A DNA stretch of 36,610 nucleotides from Nitrospiraceae bacterium (GCA_014534095.1 JACVSD010000004.1:1-36610), one strand, 5' to 3'. Numbered from the stretch's first letter, positions 17,854 to 26,001 are shown. The notes: generated by a model not told the origin, from the letters alone. Made by a program: numbers and translations.

Positions 17854-18345
17854 TTACGCACGGCAGGCTGTCGTCAGCGGCTGCTTCTCAGGGTCCTGGT
17901 TCGAGTCTCCATCCGGCGCGGGAACCGGAAACAACGGATAGCGGGTCGGAACGTCATCCGAGAGCACCAGCTGTTTACAGAGCCTCGTGCGGGTGTTCAA
18001 CAGAAGCGGGCCGCGAAGGTTCGCCGTGATGCGACCAGGATCCTCGGACGGAATCGTGAGAATGACCGCCACGGTCATGTCTTCCGCCTCCCCTCCGCCC
18101 ACCTCGCTCAGCGCATCGTCCGTGTATGCTACGCGATACCCCGCATCGAATAGGAGAGGGTCAATGATGACGAAGGCCAGGCCCGGCTCATCGAGCGATT
18201 GTAACCATTTGAACGGGGCCTCGGTGTCATGATCGAGCATCACATAGCGCTGCTGTTCCGGAAAGCCGAGCAAACCGGCCGGGAACGTCAGGATGGTGTT
18301 TTCATCAATCTCGAATGTTCCGAAACGGCTTGACGTACACTTCAT
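17854..18345 (-). CDS. fliW: Flagellar assembly factor FliW
   Basis: 163 residues with the FliW pattern: SSRFGTFEIDENTILTFPAG near the start, LLGFPEQQRYVMLD, FKWLQSLDEPGLAFVIIDP and the later NLRGPLLLNTRTRLCKQLVL. FliW binds CsrA and flagellin; free flagellin takes FliW away from CsrA, which then represses flagellin translation. It starts 9 bp after the csrA stop, the classical pair. The junction contains the palindrome GAGCGCTC and no strong Shine-Dalgarno, so coupling to csrA is likely. It is slightly longer than typical (~150) through a Pro/Asp-rich tail. Confidence 0.93.
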   Translation of the reverse strand: MKCTSSRFGTFEIDENTILTFPAGLLGFPEQQRYVMLDHDTEAPFKWLQSLDEPGLAFVIIDPLLFDAGYRVAYTDDALSEVGGGEAEDMTVAVILTIPSEDPGRITANLRGPLLLNTRTRLCKQLVLSDDVPTRYPLFPVPAPDGDSNQDPEKQPLTTACRA

Positions 18346-18354
18346 TGGGAGCGC

Positions 18355-18600
18355 TCACAAGACGAGGCGCCGTTTGGCCGGTGCAAAACACCGGAACGCT
18401 TCCAGCGGGATGATCCGGGTTTGCGCGGCCAACTGATTTTCCGCAAGAATACGGGCATGCACTTCATCGCGATGGACCTCCACCTGTCTGGGAGCTTCGA
18501 TACCGAGCCGCACCTGGCCTCCCTGAGTACTGAGCACGACCACCCGGATATCGGGTCCGATCGTGACGCCTTCTCCCCGGCGACGCGTGAGGACGAGCAT
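18355..18600 (-). CDS. csrA: Carbon storage regulator CsrA
   Basis: 81 residues beginning MLVLTRRRGEGVTIGPDIRV with the core QVRLGIEAPRQVEVHRDEV. The RNA-binding residues near the start and the Arg in VHR (Arg44 of E. coli) are kept. CsrA is a dimeric RNA-binding protein that blocks translation at GGA-containing leaders, including flagellin mRNA in species with FliW. The C-terminal tail is ~20 residues longer than the E. coli protein (RCFAPAKRRLVL); in FliW species this extension is where FliW binds, so the tail fits. AAGGAAGG precedes the ATG. A sigma-28 type promoter lies upstream. Confidence 0.95.
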   Translation of the reverse strand: MLVLTRRRGEGVTIGPDIRVVVLSTQGGQVRLGIEAPRQVEVHRDEVHARILAENQLAAQTRIIPLEAFRCFAPAKRRLVL

Positions 18601-18638
18601 GATGGCCTTCCTTGGCGGCTGTGTGAATCTCTCGCACC

Positions 18639-18665
18639 CTATCGGTCATTGGCGCGGAACCTTGA
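18639..18665 (-). promoter_or_regulatory. Sigma-28 (FliA) type promoter for csrA-fliW
   Basis: Minus strand reads TCAAGGTT, 11 bases, ACCGATAG, followed by GGTGC. It lies in the 108-bp gap between flgL and csrA. It shares the TCAAG and CCGATA cores and the exact 11-base spacing with the 13.6-kb pair of sites. Predicted start is near 18631, ~30 bases before the csrA ATG. A short GCCGT/ACGGC hairpin lies between flgL and this site. Confidence 0.5.
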
Positions 18666-18708
18666 CTGTCCGACCGGCCGTTGTGACGGCGTCTCACTGC
18701 TGTAGCGT

Positions 18709-20475
18709 TCATCGTAAATAATTCAGCAGCGAATTCTCGAACACTTTGGTCAGCGTCCGGCTGGCCGCTTCAATCGCATATTGCTGCAATGTCAAGTCCG
18801 AGATCGCTTTCGCCAGGTCCACATCTTCTGTCCGCGAAAGCGATTCAATGAAGAAGCCCTTGGCTTCCTCCAGCTGTCCAGTGGTATTCGTCATCCGGTT
18901 CGACACCGCCCCGACTTCTCCCTGGACCGCTCCGATCTGCGACAGGCTTTGATTCAGACTCCCCAACGCATCGCTGATGCCCTGACGATCATTGCCGCGC
19001 AACGCACCGACGAGGTGCTTCATGGTTGCGAAGATATCGATCGTGCCGGAGGTGAACGCACGGTCGCCGGATACATTCGTCGGCACAGTCTGCCCTGTGC
19101 CGACTTCAATCGCATGAACCCCGCTGTCACCTTGGTACTGTGAGCCGGACACGATCCTGAACAGGTCGCCCGCGGCAGGACCACCGCTACCGTCCGCAAG
19201 ACTTAGACGTATCCCGTCGAAGCCGATGTCGGTTCCGCTGCTGTAGGGCTGGTTCGTCAGCACGGGGCGAGGAGTGAGGCTGATCGAAAAGGTGTCTCCC
19301 GCTTGCGGTCCGCCCTCCTGTCCGTTGCTCAGCGTCACCCGTAATCCTTCGAAGTTGATAGGCCCCCCCGGCACGTAGGCGTTGCCTGTCGAGAGCGTGG
19401 TCCCGGCGGTCGTATCGAGGACCGAGTACTGCGTCGGCGACGTGAATTGGATCTGGTAGTCGTGCAGGGTCAATTGGGCCGCATCGACAACCGCCGCATT
19501 CGAGACCGCGGCGCCTCCGATGTTGGAGAGGGCGCGCGTCGTGGTGAGGGGCACCGTGACGTTAAGCACATCGTACGCCGTGGCGGAGGTGAAGCGAATG
19601 ACATAGTCATCGAGGGTGGCCTGGTTGTCATCTACCACGCGAGCCTGACCGGCGAGCGCTCCACCGGTATTACCCGCGGCCGGGTGAATGGTGGCTGTGA
19701 GGGCGAAGGGTCTTTCTCCCGTGGTCGCGCTTCCCCCTGCGAAACCCAGAGCTGTGCGCGCCAGTCCTCCTGTCACGGCCACGGTCGAATCGATGCCCGC
19801 CAGGTCCGATGCGATGACCAGATGATCGGCTGTAAAAGTGACCGTCACCGTCTTGCCGGCATTCGTCAGGGCCGTATCGGCGTTGATCCGGCTTTGGATG
19901 CGGGCCGCCAGCTCAGCGCCCGTGAGCGATTCGGTCCCGGCGGTCAAATCGACGGTCCCTGATGTGATGCCATCCACCGTGACGGTGAGCGTATCGTTAG
20001 CGCCCGATGTGAGGCTGACCGGGACCGAGATGGCCAGCCCCGTGGTGCGGCCATGGGTACTCGTGCCGGTAAAAATGGGTTGGCCATTCAAATCGGTATT
20101 GGCGAGCTGCTGCATTTGGCCAAACAGCTGGCGCACTTCATTGGCGCCGATGGCGCGCTCCGCCAGACCATTGGTATCGCTGCGGAACCGGACGGCCAGT
20201 TCCTGGGCACGGGACAATGAATTAGTCACGTTACTCAAAATCTTGTCGGAAAGATCGAGCCTCGTCTGGCCGAACGTGATATTACGCAGGCGTTGTTCGA
20301 TCGCCGCTAGAGAGGCTTTGTCCAAGGCAATGTGATTGAAGGCACTGGGATCATCCGAGGGCTGGCGGACCAGCTTGCCGGTCGACACCCGCTGTTGAAG
20401 CTCAAGGCCGCGCCCTCGTGCCCGGGCGAGTTGATTGGAGAGCACTCCAAACGTCTGCAATTCTGTGACGCGCAT
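18709..20475 (-). CDS. flgL: Flagellar hook-filament junction protein FlgL (HAP3) with large insertion
   Basis: 588 residues, nearly twice a standard FlgL (~300-320). The flagellin-like N-terminus (MRVTELQTFGVLSNQL, STGKLVRQPSDDP) and C-terminus (DVDLAKAISDLTLQQYAIEA, ASRTLTKVFENSLLNYLR) are normal. Residues ~148-440 are an inserted surface region made of Thr/Ser/Gly-rich beta modules: one with SGANDTLTVTVDGI and VTGGLARTALGF, and two copies of a DY.I.FTS..Y motif (290 and 339). Related modules occur in FlgK of the same operon, in another order. FlgL joins FlgK to the flagellin filament. GAGG precedes the ATG, 14 bp after the flgK stop. Confidence 0.93.
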   Translation of the reverse strand: MRVTELQTFGVLSNQLARARGRGLELQQRVSTGKLVRQPSDDPSAFNHIALDKASLAAIEQRLRNITFGQTRLDLSDKILSNVTNSLSRAQELAVRFRSDTNGLAERAIGANEVRQLFGQMQQLANTDLNGQPIFTGTSTHGRTTGLAISVPVSLTSGANDTLTVTVDGITSGTVDLTAGTESLTGAELAARIQSRINADTALTNAGKTVTVTFTADHLVIASDLAGIDSTVAVTGGLARTALGFAGGSATTGERPFALTATIHPAAGNTGGALAGQARVVDDNQATLDDYVIRFTSATAYDVLNVTVPLTTTRALSNIGGAAVSNAAVVDAAQLTLHDYQIQFTSPTQYSVLDTTAGTTLSTGNAYVPGGPINFEGLRVTLSNGQEGGPQAGDTFSISLTPRPVLTNQPYSSGTDIGFDGIRLSLADGSGGPAAGDLFRIVSGSQYQGDSGVHAIEVGTGQTVPTNVSGDRAFTSGTIDIFATMKHLVGALRGNDRQGISDALGSLNQSLSQIGAVQGEVGAVSNRMTNTTGQLEEAKGFFIESLSRTEDVDLAKAISDLTLQQYAIEAASRTLTKVFENSLLNYLR

Positions 20476-20489
20476 GAAGAACCTCGCCC

Positions 20490-22517
20490 TTAGGGTTTGA
20501 TAGCCAGGAGCGTTTGGAACATTTCGTCCGTCAGCCGCACCAGCCGCGACGCCGCCTCAAACCCGCGCTGAAATTTGATGAGGTTCACTAACTCCTCATC
20601 AATAGACACGCCGGAAACCTGGGCGCGCAACGTGTCGATCTGATCTTTTAGAATCTCTTGAGCTTGGTTGTCGCGGTCCGCGGCTTGTGCCTCCACACCG
20701 ACATGCGCGGCCGTGGTGCGGTAGGCATCGTTGAAGGTGCCTTGGCCCAAGCTCCCAAACTGACGCTGTTGGAGCGCCAGGAGCGCCAGAATGCCCGCGT
20801 TGTTTCCCGGAATTCCGGTCCGAGTGGAAGACGCCGCCACCGAAGCAGGATTGGACAGCAGGACGGTCAAGTCTCGTGCGGCGCCCCCATAGGAATTGAC
20901 CTGAAACACGTCCCCTGCTGCCGGAGTTCCCGCTACTGTGACAGTGAGGCCGTCAAAGGTGAACGTACGAGGGCTGGTGTATGTGCCAGAGGCAGCGGTA
21001 CTCGTGCCGCTAACGAGCCCCAGCGAGGCGCGGGCCGTGCCGCCTGTCACGTCGGCGGCCGAACTGACGTCCGTGGAAGTCGACGTGATCACGAGGCGAT
21101 TCGTGGTGGTGTCATAGATGACCGCCACGGTCTTGCCGGCGGCCTGGAGCGTGACATCCGCATTGATCTTCGCCTGGACCTCTTCCGCCACGGCGTCGCC
21201 TGACCGATAGGCCAGACCGGGTGCCGCGGAACCGGCAAGTGTGATCGTTCCGGAAGACACCCCGTCCACGGTAACCGTCAGCGTATCGTTCACCCCGGTC
21301 ACGATGGCCAAAGGATTGTCCGTCGATGGCGCGGAGATGGCGGTGCCGGTGTAATTTCCGCGGATGGTGGCTCCCGTGGTCGTGTCGACGAGTGAGTAGG
21401 TTGTGGCCGATGAAAACCGGATTTCATAATCATGGAACGTGAGCAGGCTGCTGGCCGTCACTGCGCCGGCGTCAACGGTCGCAGTGCCCTGGTTACCCGT
21501 GACCGGCCGCATATTGACGGACACGGAATTGAAGAAATCGCGGCCGGTTGAGCCGTCCAATCCAAAGCCTTGCCGATGGATGTGGTTGACCGCCGTGGCA
21601 AGAGTGGCAGCCAAGCGATCAAAGGATTGCTGGAGCTCCCTGACGGTGGTGTCGCGAAGATCCAATAGACTTCTGAGCCGTCCGTTCGAAATGAGCGCAT
21701 CGATAGCCAGCGGCCTGGTTCCTCCAGTCGAATAGCCGACGGCCAGCAGGCCGTTGTTTTCCGGATCTTCCACGGCACTCAGCTCCCGGACGGTGTCCCC
21801 TTCCACCAGTACTTGCCCGCGGGCGGCAAATACCGACAGGGCGCCGGTCCCTGACTCCACTGTGGTAATGTCGATCCGGGTCGCCAACTCGTTCAGCACA
21901 TGGTCGCGCTGATCGCGCAGATCGTTGGCATTCTGGCCGCTGACTTCGGCCGTGACGATCTTGCCGTTTAATTCGGCCAACTGGTTCGAGAGGCTGTTGA
22001 TCTCGGTCACGGTTTGGGTCACCTGGAAGTTGAGCGATTCGCTGGCAGTCGTCAAATCAGAGGCCACCTGGTTCACGGTCCCCGCCAATTGCCGGGCATT
22101 GGCCAACAGCACCGACCTGGCCGTCAATTCTCCCGGGTTAGTCGAGACATCCTGCAAACCCTGGAAAAAATCATTGAGTCTGGCCGAAATGCCTTGATTG
22201 TTCGTGTCGCCAAAAAGGTTCTGGAGTCGGAATAATTCATCCCGTGCCACCGATAGACGTCCCAGGTTCTGCTGGGTCGTGGTGAGCTGCCGGTTGATGA
22301 ACTGGTCCGTGTACCGGCGGATCGACGTCACCTGCACGCCGGTGCCGGCCATGCCGGGCTGGCCGTAGACTGGAGGCCGCTCGGATAACACCGCTTCCTG
22401 TCTCGAGTACCCCGGCGTATTGACGTTGGCCACATTGTGTCCGGTCACCGCCAAGGCTCGCTGCGACGTAGTAAGGGCACTGCGGGCAATGTCGAATAAC
22501 GATGTTAATCCGATCAT
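20490..22517 (-). CDS. flgK: Flagellar hook-associated protein FlgK (HAP1) with inserted modules
   Basis: 675 residues. The N-terminus MIGLTSLFDIARSALTTSQR with NVANVNTPGYSRQ and the C-terminus EELVNLIKFQRGFEAASRLV are the conserved ends of FlgK. FlgK forms the first junction ring at the hook tip. Residues ~345-545 are an insertion: a DY.I.FSS..Y module (FHDYEIRFSSATTYSLVDTT, 361-380) followed by a module with GVNDTLTVTVDGV, VQAKINAD and VTGGTARASLGL. Those modules are related to ones in FlgL. It starts 1 bp after flgN, its export chaperone gene, with GGGGA upstream. Confidence 0.94.
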   Translation of the reverse strand: MIGLTSLFDIARSALTTSQRALAVTGHNVANVNTPGYSRQEAVLSERPPVYGQPGMAGTGVQVTSIRRYTDQFINRQLTTTQQNLGRLSVARDELFRLQNLFGDTNNQGISARLNDFFQGLQDVSTNPGELTARSVLLANARQLAGTVNQVASDLTTASESLNFQVTQTVTEINSLSNQLAELNGKIVTAEVSGQNANDLRDQRDHVLNELATRIDITTVESGTGALSVFAARGQVLVEGDTVRELSAVEDPENNGLLAVGYSTGGTRPLAIDALISNGRLRSLLDLRDTTVRELQQSFDRLAATLATAVNHIHRQGFGLDGSTGRDFFNSVSVNMRPVTGNQGTATVDAGAVTASSLLTFHDYEIRFSSATTYSLVDTTTGATIRGNYTGTAISAPSTDNPLAIVTGVNDTLTVTVDGVSSGTITLAGSAAPGLAYRSGDAVAEEVQAKINADVTLQAAGKTVAVIYDTTTNRLVITSTSTDVSSAADVTGGTARASLGLVSGTSTAASGTYTSPRTFTFDGLTVTVAGTPAAGDVFQVNSYGGAARDLTVLLSNPASVAASSTRTGIPGNNAGILALLALQQRQFGSLGQGTFNDAYRTTAAHVGVEAQAADRDNQAQEILKDQIDTLRAQVSGVSIDEELVNLIKFQRGFEAASRLVRLTDEMFQTLLAIKP

Positions 22518-22518
22518 G

Positions 22519-23031
22519 TTATCCCCGCTGATGTATCAGCACATTGACGGGTGAGGTTTTTGATGAATGGCCGTCCTGGCGGTACAGGTCATGACCGGGC
22601 ACGACGGTCGTTCCCATCGACAGCGCCTGGTCGACCACCCCTCTGATATTGTCAATCAGTAGGACGTTCTGCCGGATCTCGTCCCTCACCATCTTCGCGG
22701 TGGACATGAGGCGGTGGTAATGGGCCTGCAGGTCGCCCCCATCGGCCAATGTCAGCCGATCAAGCAGTTCAGGAATCGACGGCACGGTGTGAAGGCCTTG
22801 CTGCGCTGCCAAGTGCTTGACCTGACGATCGCGTTCTCGCGCGAGACTTTCCAGAGACTCCAGGAGCGCAAGCCGCCTGGTATTGATCGCATGAAATTCG
22901 GTTATGGCCAGGGTGCGAATGGCCGCCCGCTCCTCCTCGACAGTGTGCAGCAGCGATCGGCACGCGGCTTCTTCGTCGATCAAGACTTGGCGCAGCGGAG
23001 CAATCTCGGGCGAGCGCGTGGCGGATGGCAT
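22519..23031 (-). CDS. flgN: FlgN-family flagellar export chaperone
   Basis: 170 residues, almost entirely alpha-helical: LRQVLIDEEAACRSLLHTVEEE, then a long helix with LLESLESLARERDRQVKHLAA, then a C-terminal helix pair. This is the FlgN layout, a cytoplasmic chaperone for FlgK and FlgL. Similarity is by pattern and position (flgM-flgN-flgK-flgL), because FlgN sequences vary. AAGGAG lies 5 bases before ATG. The gene follows a stable stem-loop after flgM. Confidence 0.82.
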   Translation of the reverse strand: MPSATRSPEIAPLRQVLIDEEAACRSLLHTVEEERAAIRTLAITEFHAINTRRLALLESLESLARERDRQVKHLAAQQGLHTVPSIPELLDRLTLADGGDLQAHYHRLMSTAKMVRDEIRQNVLLIDNIRGVVDQALSMGTTVVPGHDLYRQDGHSSKTSPVNVLIHQRG

Positions 23032-23064
23032 ACAGACTCCTTGTGACAGTGCGGAAACCGATCC

Positions 23065-23103
23065 CCTGTCCCGGCACGTATCACGAAAGGAGCCAGGGAC
23101 AGG
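23065..23103 (-). terminator. Stem-loop directly after flgM (attenuator or RNA-stabilising hairpin)
   Basis: CCTGTCCCGGC (23065-23075) pairs with GCCAGGGACAGG (23092-23103): 11 base pairs with one bulged A and a 16-base loop. It begins one base after the flgM stop codon. No T-run follows on the minus strand, so it is not a normal intrinsic terminator. It may protect the flgM 3' end or reduce read-through into flgN-flgK-flgL. Confidence 0.5.
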
Positions 23104-23104
23104 T

Positions 23105-23407
23105 TTAGACGACGGCGTCGGTCAGAACCTCTTTAAGAATGGCATCTCCCACCTGGCGTCCGCTGACGGCGTACGTACCACTCTCCATGGCGACTCGGAT
23201 GCGTTCAATGCGCTCGGCCCGCGCCTGGTCCGGCTCCTGGGCAAGAGCCTGAATACGCTGCAACTGTTTCGCCTGTTCGGAAATATGGACCCTGTCTCTA
23301 GGGGCCGGTTTTTGACCGGACGGCGCGGCACCCGTTCCATCGGCTTCCTGCACCCCGAGGAGCAGCTTCGCCAGATGATCCGCTTTCCCTTGACCTGAAA
23401 TCCGCAT
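23105..23407 (-). CDS. flgM: Anti-sigma-28 factor FlgM
   Basis: 100 residues from ATG 23407, with AGAAGGAG and GAGG upstream; the frame opens at 23452 but the longer version has no ribosome site. The C-terminal half has the FlgM pattern: DRVHISEQAKQL, then RIERIRVAMESGTYAVSG, then ILKEVL. FlgM binds FliA and is exported when the hook is complete, freeing FliA. The Q/A-rich N-terminus is poorly conserved, as usual. A sigma-28 type promoter overlaps the 3' end of flgJ, which would give FliA-dependent negative feedback. Confidence 0.9.
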   Translation of the reverse strand: MRISGQGKADHLAKLLLGVQEADGTGAAPSGQKPAPRDRVHISEQAKQLQRIQALAQEPDQARAERIERIRVAMESGTYAVSGRQVGDAILKEVLTDAVV

Positions 23408-23479
23408 GATCCTCGCTCCTTCTGCTAACGGTCCTGGTCCTGCCCGAAGCACCAGACGGCGCTCACCCTGTCGAGTACC

Positions 23480-23507
23480 CTATCGGTTGTCAGCGGGAGG
23501 AACTTGA
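23480..23507 (-). promoter_or_regulatory. Sigma-28 (FliA) type promoter for flgM
   Basis: Minus strand reads TCAAGTTC, 12 bases, ACCGATAG, then GGTAC. The boxes match the csrA site closely (ACCGATAGGGT in both), but the spacing is 12 instead of 11. It overlaps the last codons of flgJ; transcription would start near 23472, ~65 bases before flgM. FliA control of flgM is well known in enterics. Confidence 0.45.
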
Positions 23508-23851
23508 GGCGGAGGAGAATAATTTTTTTGCACATAGGTGGCGACCATGTCAGCAATGCCGATGCCTCCGGATTGGGCCGCCCGCGCTCCAATCTCCTGG
23601 TCGTAAAAGGATTCGAAATAGGCCCCCTGCTTATTCGTGATGATCCCGTGAGGCACCGTCTCCCGCATGACTTTCATCAGATAGGAGATGAAATAGGCCT
23701 CGAATTGCTGCCCCGCCTCCACGAGCCGACGCGTGGCATCCGACGGGTCGTGACCTGACGTGACGCCCGGAGGCATACCTGGCCGGCCACTATCCAGTAG
23801 CGACAGGGGCTTTGGAGCAGCATGTAGGCCATGTAACTCAGCTATGTTCAT
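23480..23851 (-). CDS. flgJ: FlgJ-type rod-binding protein (no muramidase domain)
   Basis: 123 residues covering only the N-terminal rod-binding (Rod_bind) domain: LVEAGQQFEAYFISYLMKVMRETVP and YFESFYDQEIGARAAQSGGIGIADM. The C-terminal peptidoglycan hydrolase of enteric FlgJ is absent, as in alpha- and deltaproteobacteria and many other groups, so another lysozyme must open the cell wall. It acts in the periplasm as a rod cap. It starts 8 bp after the flgI stop; the upstream sequence has only a weak AGAG. Its end carries the flgM promoter. Confidence 0.9.
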   Translation of the reverse strand: MNIAELHGLHAAPKPLSLLDSGRPGMPPGVTSGHDPSDATRRLVEAGQQFEAYFISYLMKVMRETVPHGIITNKQGAYFESFYDQEIGARAAQSGGIGIADMVATYVQKNYSPPPQVPPADNR

Positions 23852-23859
23852 ATACTTCT

Positions 23860-24999
23860 CTATATAATCTCAAGGTTCGCTTGAAGGGCGCCGGCAGATC
23901 GCAGAGCCGAAAGAATGGCGACCAGGTCTCTCGGCGTCACCCCCACGGCGTTGAGCGCCCGTACGACCTCTCCTAACGTCACGGTTTCGTCCACCACGAC
24001 GAGACGGGACTCCTGTTCCTTCACTTCGGTTTGGACATCAGGCGTGATGACGGTCTGTCCGGTTGAGGAGCCGATCATCGGGGCGGCCGGCTGCGACACG
24101 TTGAGCGTGTTCTTCACGGATATCGTGAGATTGCCGTGTGAGATGGCACAGGTTGAAATGCGCACGTGCTCACCGAGTACCACGGTTCCGGTGCGTTCGT
24201 TCACCACCACTTTGGCGGCAGAATCCACCGTCACATCCAACCCTTCAATCGACGCGATATATTGGACGACGCGGCCCTGGAATTCCGACGGTATCGTGGC
24301 CTTCACAAATCCGGCATTCACGGCGACCGAGCTGCCCTTGCCAAAGACTCCGTCGATCGCTTCGACCGTGCGGATCGCGGTGGTGAAATCCGGTTGCCGG
24401 AGCAGGACGGAGACCGTCTCCCAGGCGTCGATATTCACGACCAGTTCTTTCTCGATGATGGCTCCGCCCGGGACGACGCCGGCTGCCTGATGGTTCTTTG
24501 AAACCGTCGCGCCCCCGGGCCCTCCGGTCCCGCCGAGAAACCCACCGATGGATACCGGCCCTTGCGCGACGGCAAACACTTGCTGATTGGCCGCCTTCAG
24601 CGGGGTCAGCAGGAGAGTCCCGCCCTGTAGGCTCTTGGCGTTCGCCATCGACGACACGACGGCGTCAAGCGTCATTCCGGGTTTGGCAAACGGCGGGAGC
24701 TTCGCCGTCACCATGACCGAGGCGATATTTCTCGTCAGCAACTGAATCGGATCGATCACGAGATTGACACCCATCTTATTCAGCATGGACATCATGGCCT
24801 GAATCGTAAATTGCCCGCCGATGACCATATCGCCGGTTCGATCCAAGCCCACCACCAAGCCGTACCCGATGAGTTGGTTTTCCCGCACGCCCTCAATGAC
24901 CCCGATATCTTTGATGCGTACGGCATCAGCGGACAAGGGGGCGGCCAGGACACCGGCGAAGGCCAGCCACAGCACATATCGAGATACGCGTGTCGTCAT
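23860..24999 (-). CDS. flgI: Flagellar P-ring protein FlgI
   Basis: About 379 residues from ATG 24999. A Sec signal peptide (TTRVSRYVLWLAFAGVLAAPLSADA) should be cut before VRIKDIGVIEGVREN. The mature part is full-length FlgI: LIGYGLVVGLDRTGD, MLNKMGVNL, VMVTAKLPPFAKPGMTLD, and a C-terminal part ending LSALRSAGALQANLEII. It forms the P ring around the rod in the periplasm. ATG 24999 has AAAGGA close upstream; ATG 25011, four codons earlier, lies 7 bp after the small gene and is an equal alternative without a ribosome site. Confidence 0.94.
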   Translation of the reverse strand: MTTRVSRYVLWLAFAGVLAAPLSADAVRIKDIGVIEGVRENQLIGYGLVVGLDRTGDMVIGGQFTIQAMMSMLNKMGVNLVIDPIQLLTRNIASVMVTAKLPPFAKPGMTLDAVVSSMANAKSLQGGTLLLTPLKAANQQVFAVAQGPVSIGGFLGGTGGPGGATVSKNHQAAGVVPGGAIIEKELVVNIDAWETVSVLLRQPDFTTAIRTVEAIDGVFGKGSSVAVNAGFVKATIPSEFQGRVVQYIASIEGLDVTVDSAAKVVVNERTGTVVLGEHVRISTCAISHGNLTISVKNTLNVSQPAAPMIGSSTGQTVITPDVQTEVKEQESRLVVVDETVTLGEVVRALNAVGVTPRDLVAILSALRSAGALQANLEII

Positions 25000-25018
25000 G
25001 CGTCCTTTCATGTCGTGT

Positions 25019-25288
25019 CTACGATCGATCAGCCGCGGAATGGGCCTTCCCGCCAAGTATCATCCAAGACAGCCAGCCTTGCTCGGAGGCCGACTCCTGA
25101 AGCGAGGCGCCATGAGGATTCTGCGGGGCCTCATGCCCTGTCCCAGGCGGAATGAGGGGGGGATTTAAATCGGCCCTGCGCACGACGCCGCTTAAGACCA
25201 TCATCTCGAGGGTACGGGCGCTTAACGGAGATGGGGTGCGCCAAAGATGCACTGTCATTGCCGATTGCCGTTTTGTGGGAGTCAGCAT
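25019..25288 (-). CDS. Small protein of unknown function between flgH and flgI
   Basis: 89 residues that I do not recognise. It starts MLTPTKRQSAMTVHLW, is rich in Pro, Ser and Arg, has no signal peptide or membrane helix, and includes LEMMVLSGVVRRADLNPPLI. The evidence that it is a gene is its very strong Shine-Dalgarno (GGAGGAAGG, 3 bases before ATG 25288), its exact fit in the flgH-flgI gap, and tight spacing on both sides (13 bp after flgH, 7-19 bp before flgI). The frame is open to 25360, but that overlaps flgH. A flagellar accessory role is inferred from position only. Confidence 0.6.
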   Translation of the reverse strand: MLTPTKRQSAMTVHLWRTPSPLSARTLEMMVLSGVVRRADLNPPLIPPGTGHEAPQNPHGASLQESASEQGWLSWMILGGKAHSAADRS

Positions 25289-25301
25289 GGCCTTCCTCCG
25301 A

Positions 25302-25991
25302 TCAAAATGGATACACCCAATCCAGAATGCGGACGAACCATCCCGGTCGTTGCACATCATCCAGCACGCCGAGCCCCGAGTACTCGATTTTGGCGTCGGC
25401 GATCGCCGAGGACAGGACGGTGTTTTTCGTGTCGACGTCCACGCGCCGGACGATGCCAGCGATCGTCATCAACTGCTTTTCGCTGTTGACCGTCACATCG
25501 CGACGTCCTTCGATCCGAAGATCCCCGTTTGGCAGCACCTCCGTCACGATGACGGAGATCGTTCCTGTCAAGGTCCCTTCCCGGCTTGTCGCACCTTTGC
25601 CGCCGAACTTATTTTTGGAACTGGCATCGATCCCGAACCCGCGGCGGGCTTCATCGCTGACGCGTAAACCCGGTATGCCGAGATAGCCCATCCCGGAACC
25701 GGCCAAGCTGTTTTCAATGGTCGACTCGCGTTGTGCGGCTGTATCGGCTGACTTGGAGCCCTTGTGCTTTTCCACGATCTTCACGGTGAGCACATCGCCC
25801 ATGCGCATGGCCCGGAGGTCTTCGTACAGATAGGCCCGTCCGTTTTCTTCCTGCCAGAGCGACCCGACGGTCTTCGGCGGCGGCAACGGGGGCACGACGA
25901 TCTTGCTGGACACGGCCGGAGTGCTTCCGCAGCCCTGCAACAGCAGCACAAGGAGCGTGAGGTGCCGGAGGTGATGCCAAATCCCGTGCAT
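25302..25991 (-). CDS. flgH: Flagellar L-ring lipoprotein FlgH
   Basis: 229 residues. The N-terminus is a lipoprotein signal peptide with lipobox LLLQGC, so the mature protein begins at a lipidated Cys near residue 21. Conserved FlgH segments follow: GSLWQEENGRAYLYEDLRAMRMGD, then VTVNSEKQLMTIAGIVR and NTVLSSAIADAKIEYSG near the end. It forms the outer-membrane L ring. It follows flgA with 10 bp between. The Shine-Dalgarno is weak. Confidence 0.94.
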   Translation of the reverse strand: MHGIWHHLRHLTLLVLLLQGCGSTPAVSSKIVVPPLPPPKTVGSLWQEENGRAYLYEDLRAMRMGDVLTVKIVEKHKGSKSADTAAQRESTIENSLAGSGMGYLGIPGLRVSDEARRGFGIDASSKNKFGGKGATSREGTLTGTISVIVTEVLPNGDLRIEGRRDVTVNSEKQLMTIAGIVRRVDVDTKNTVLSSAIADAKIEYSGLGVLDDVQRPGWFVRILDWVYPF

Positions 25992-26001
25992 GATGCCCGT
26001 A

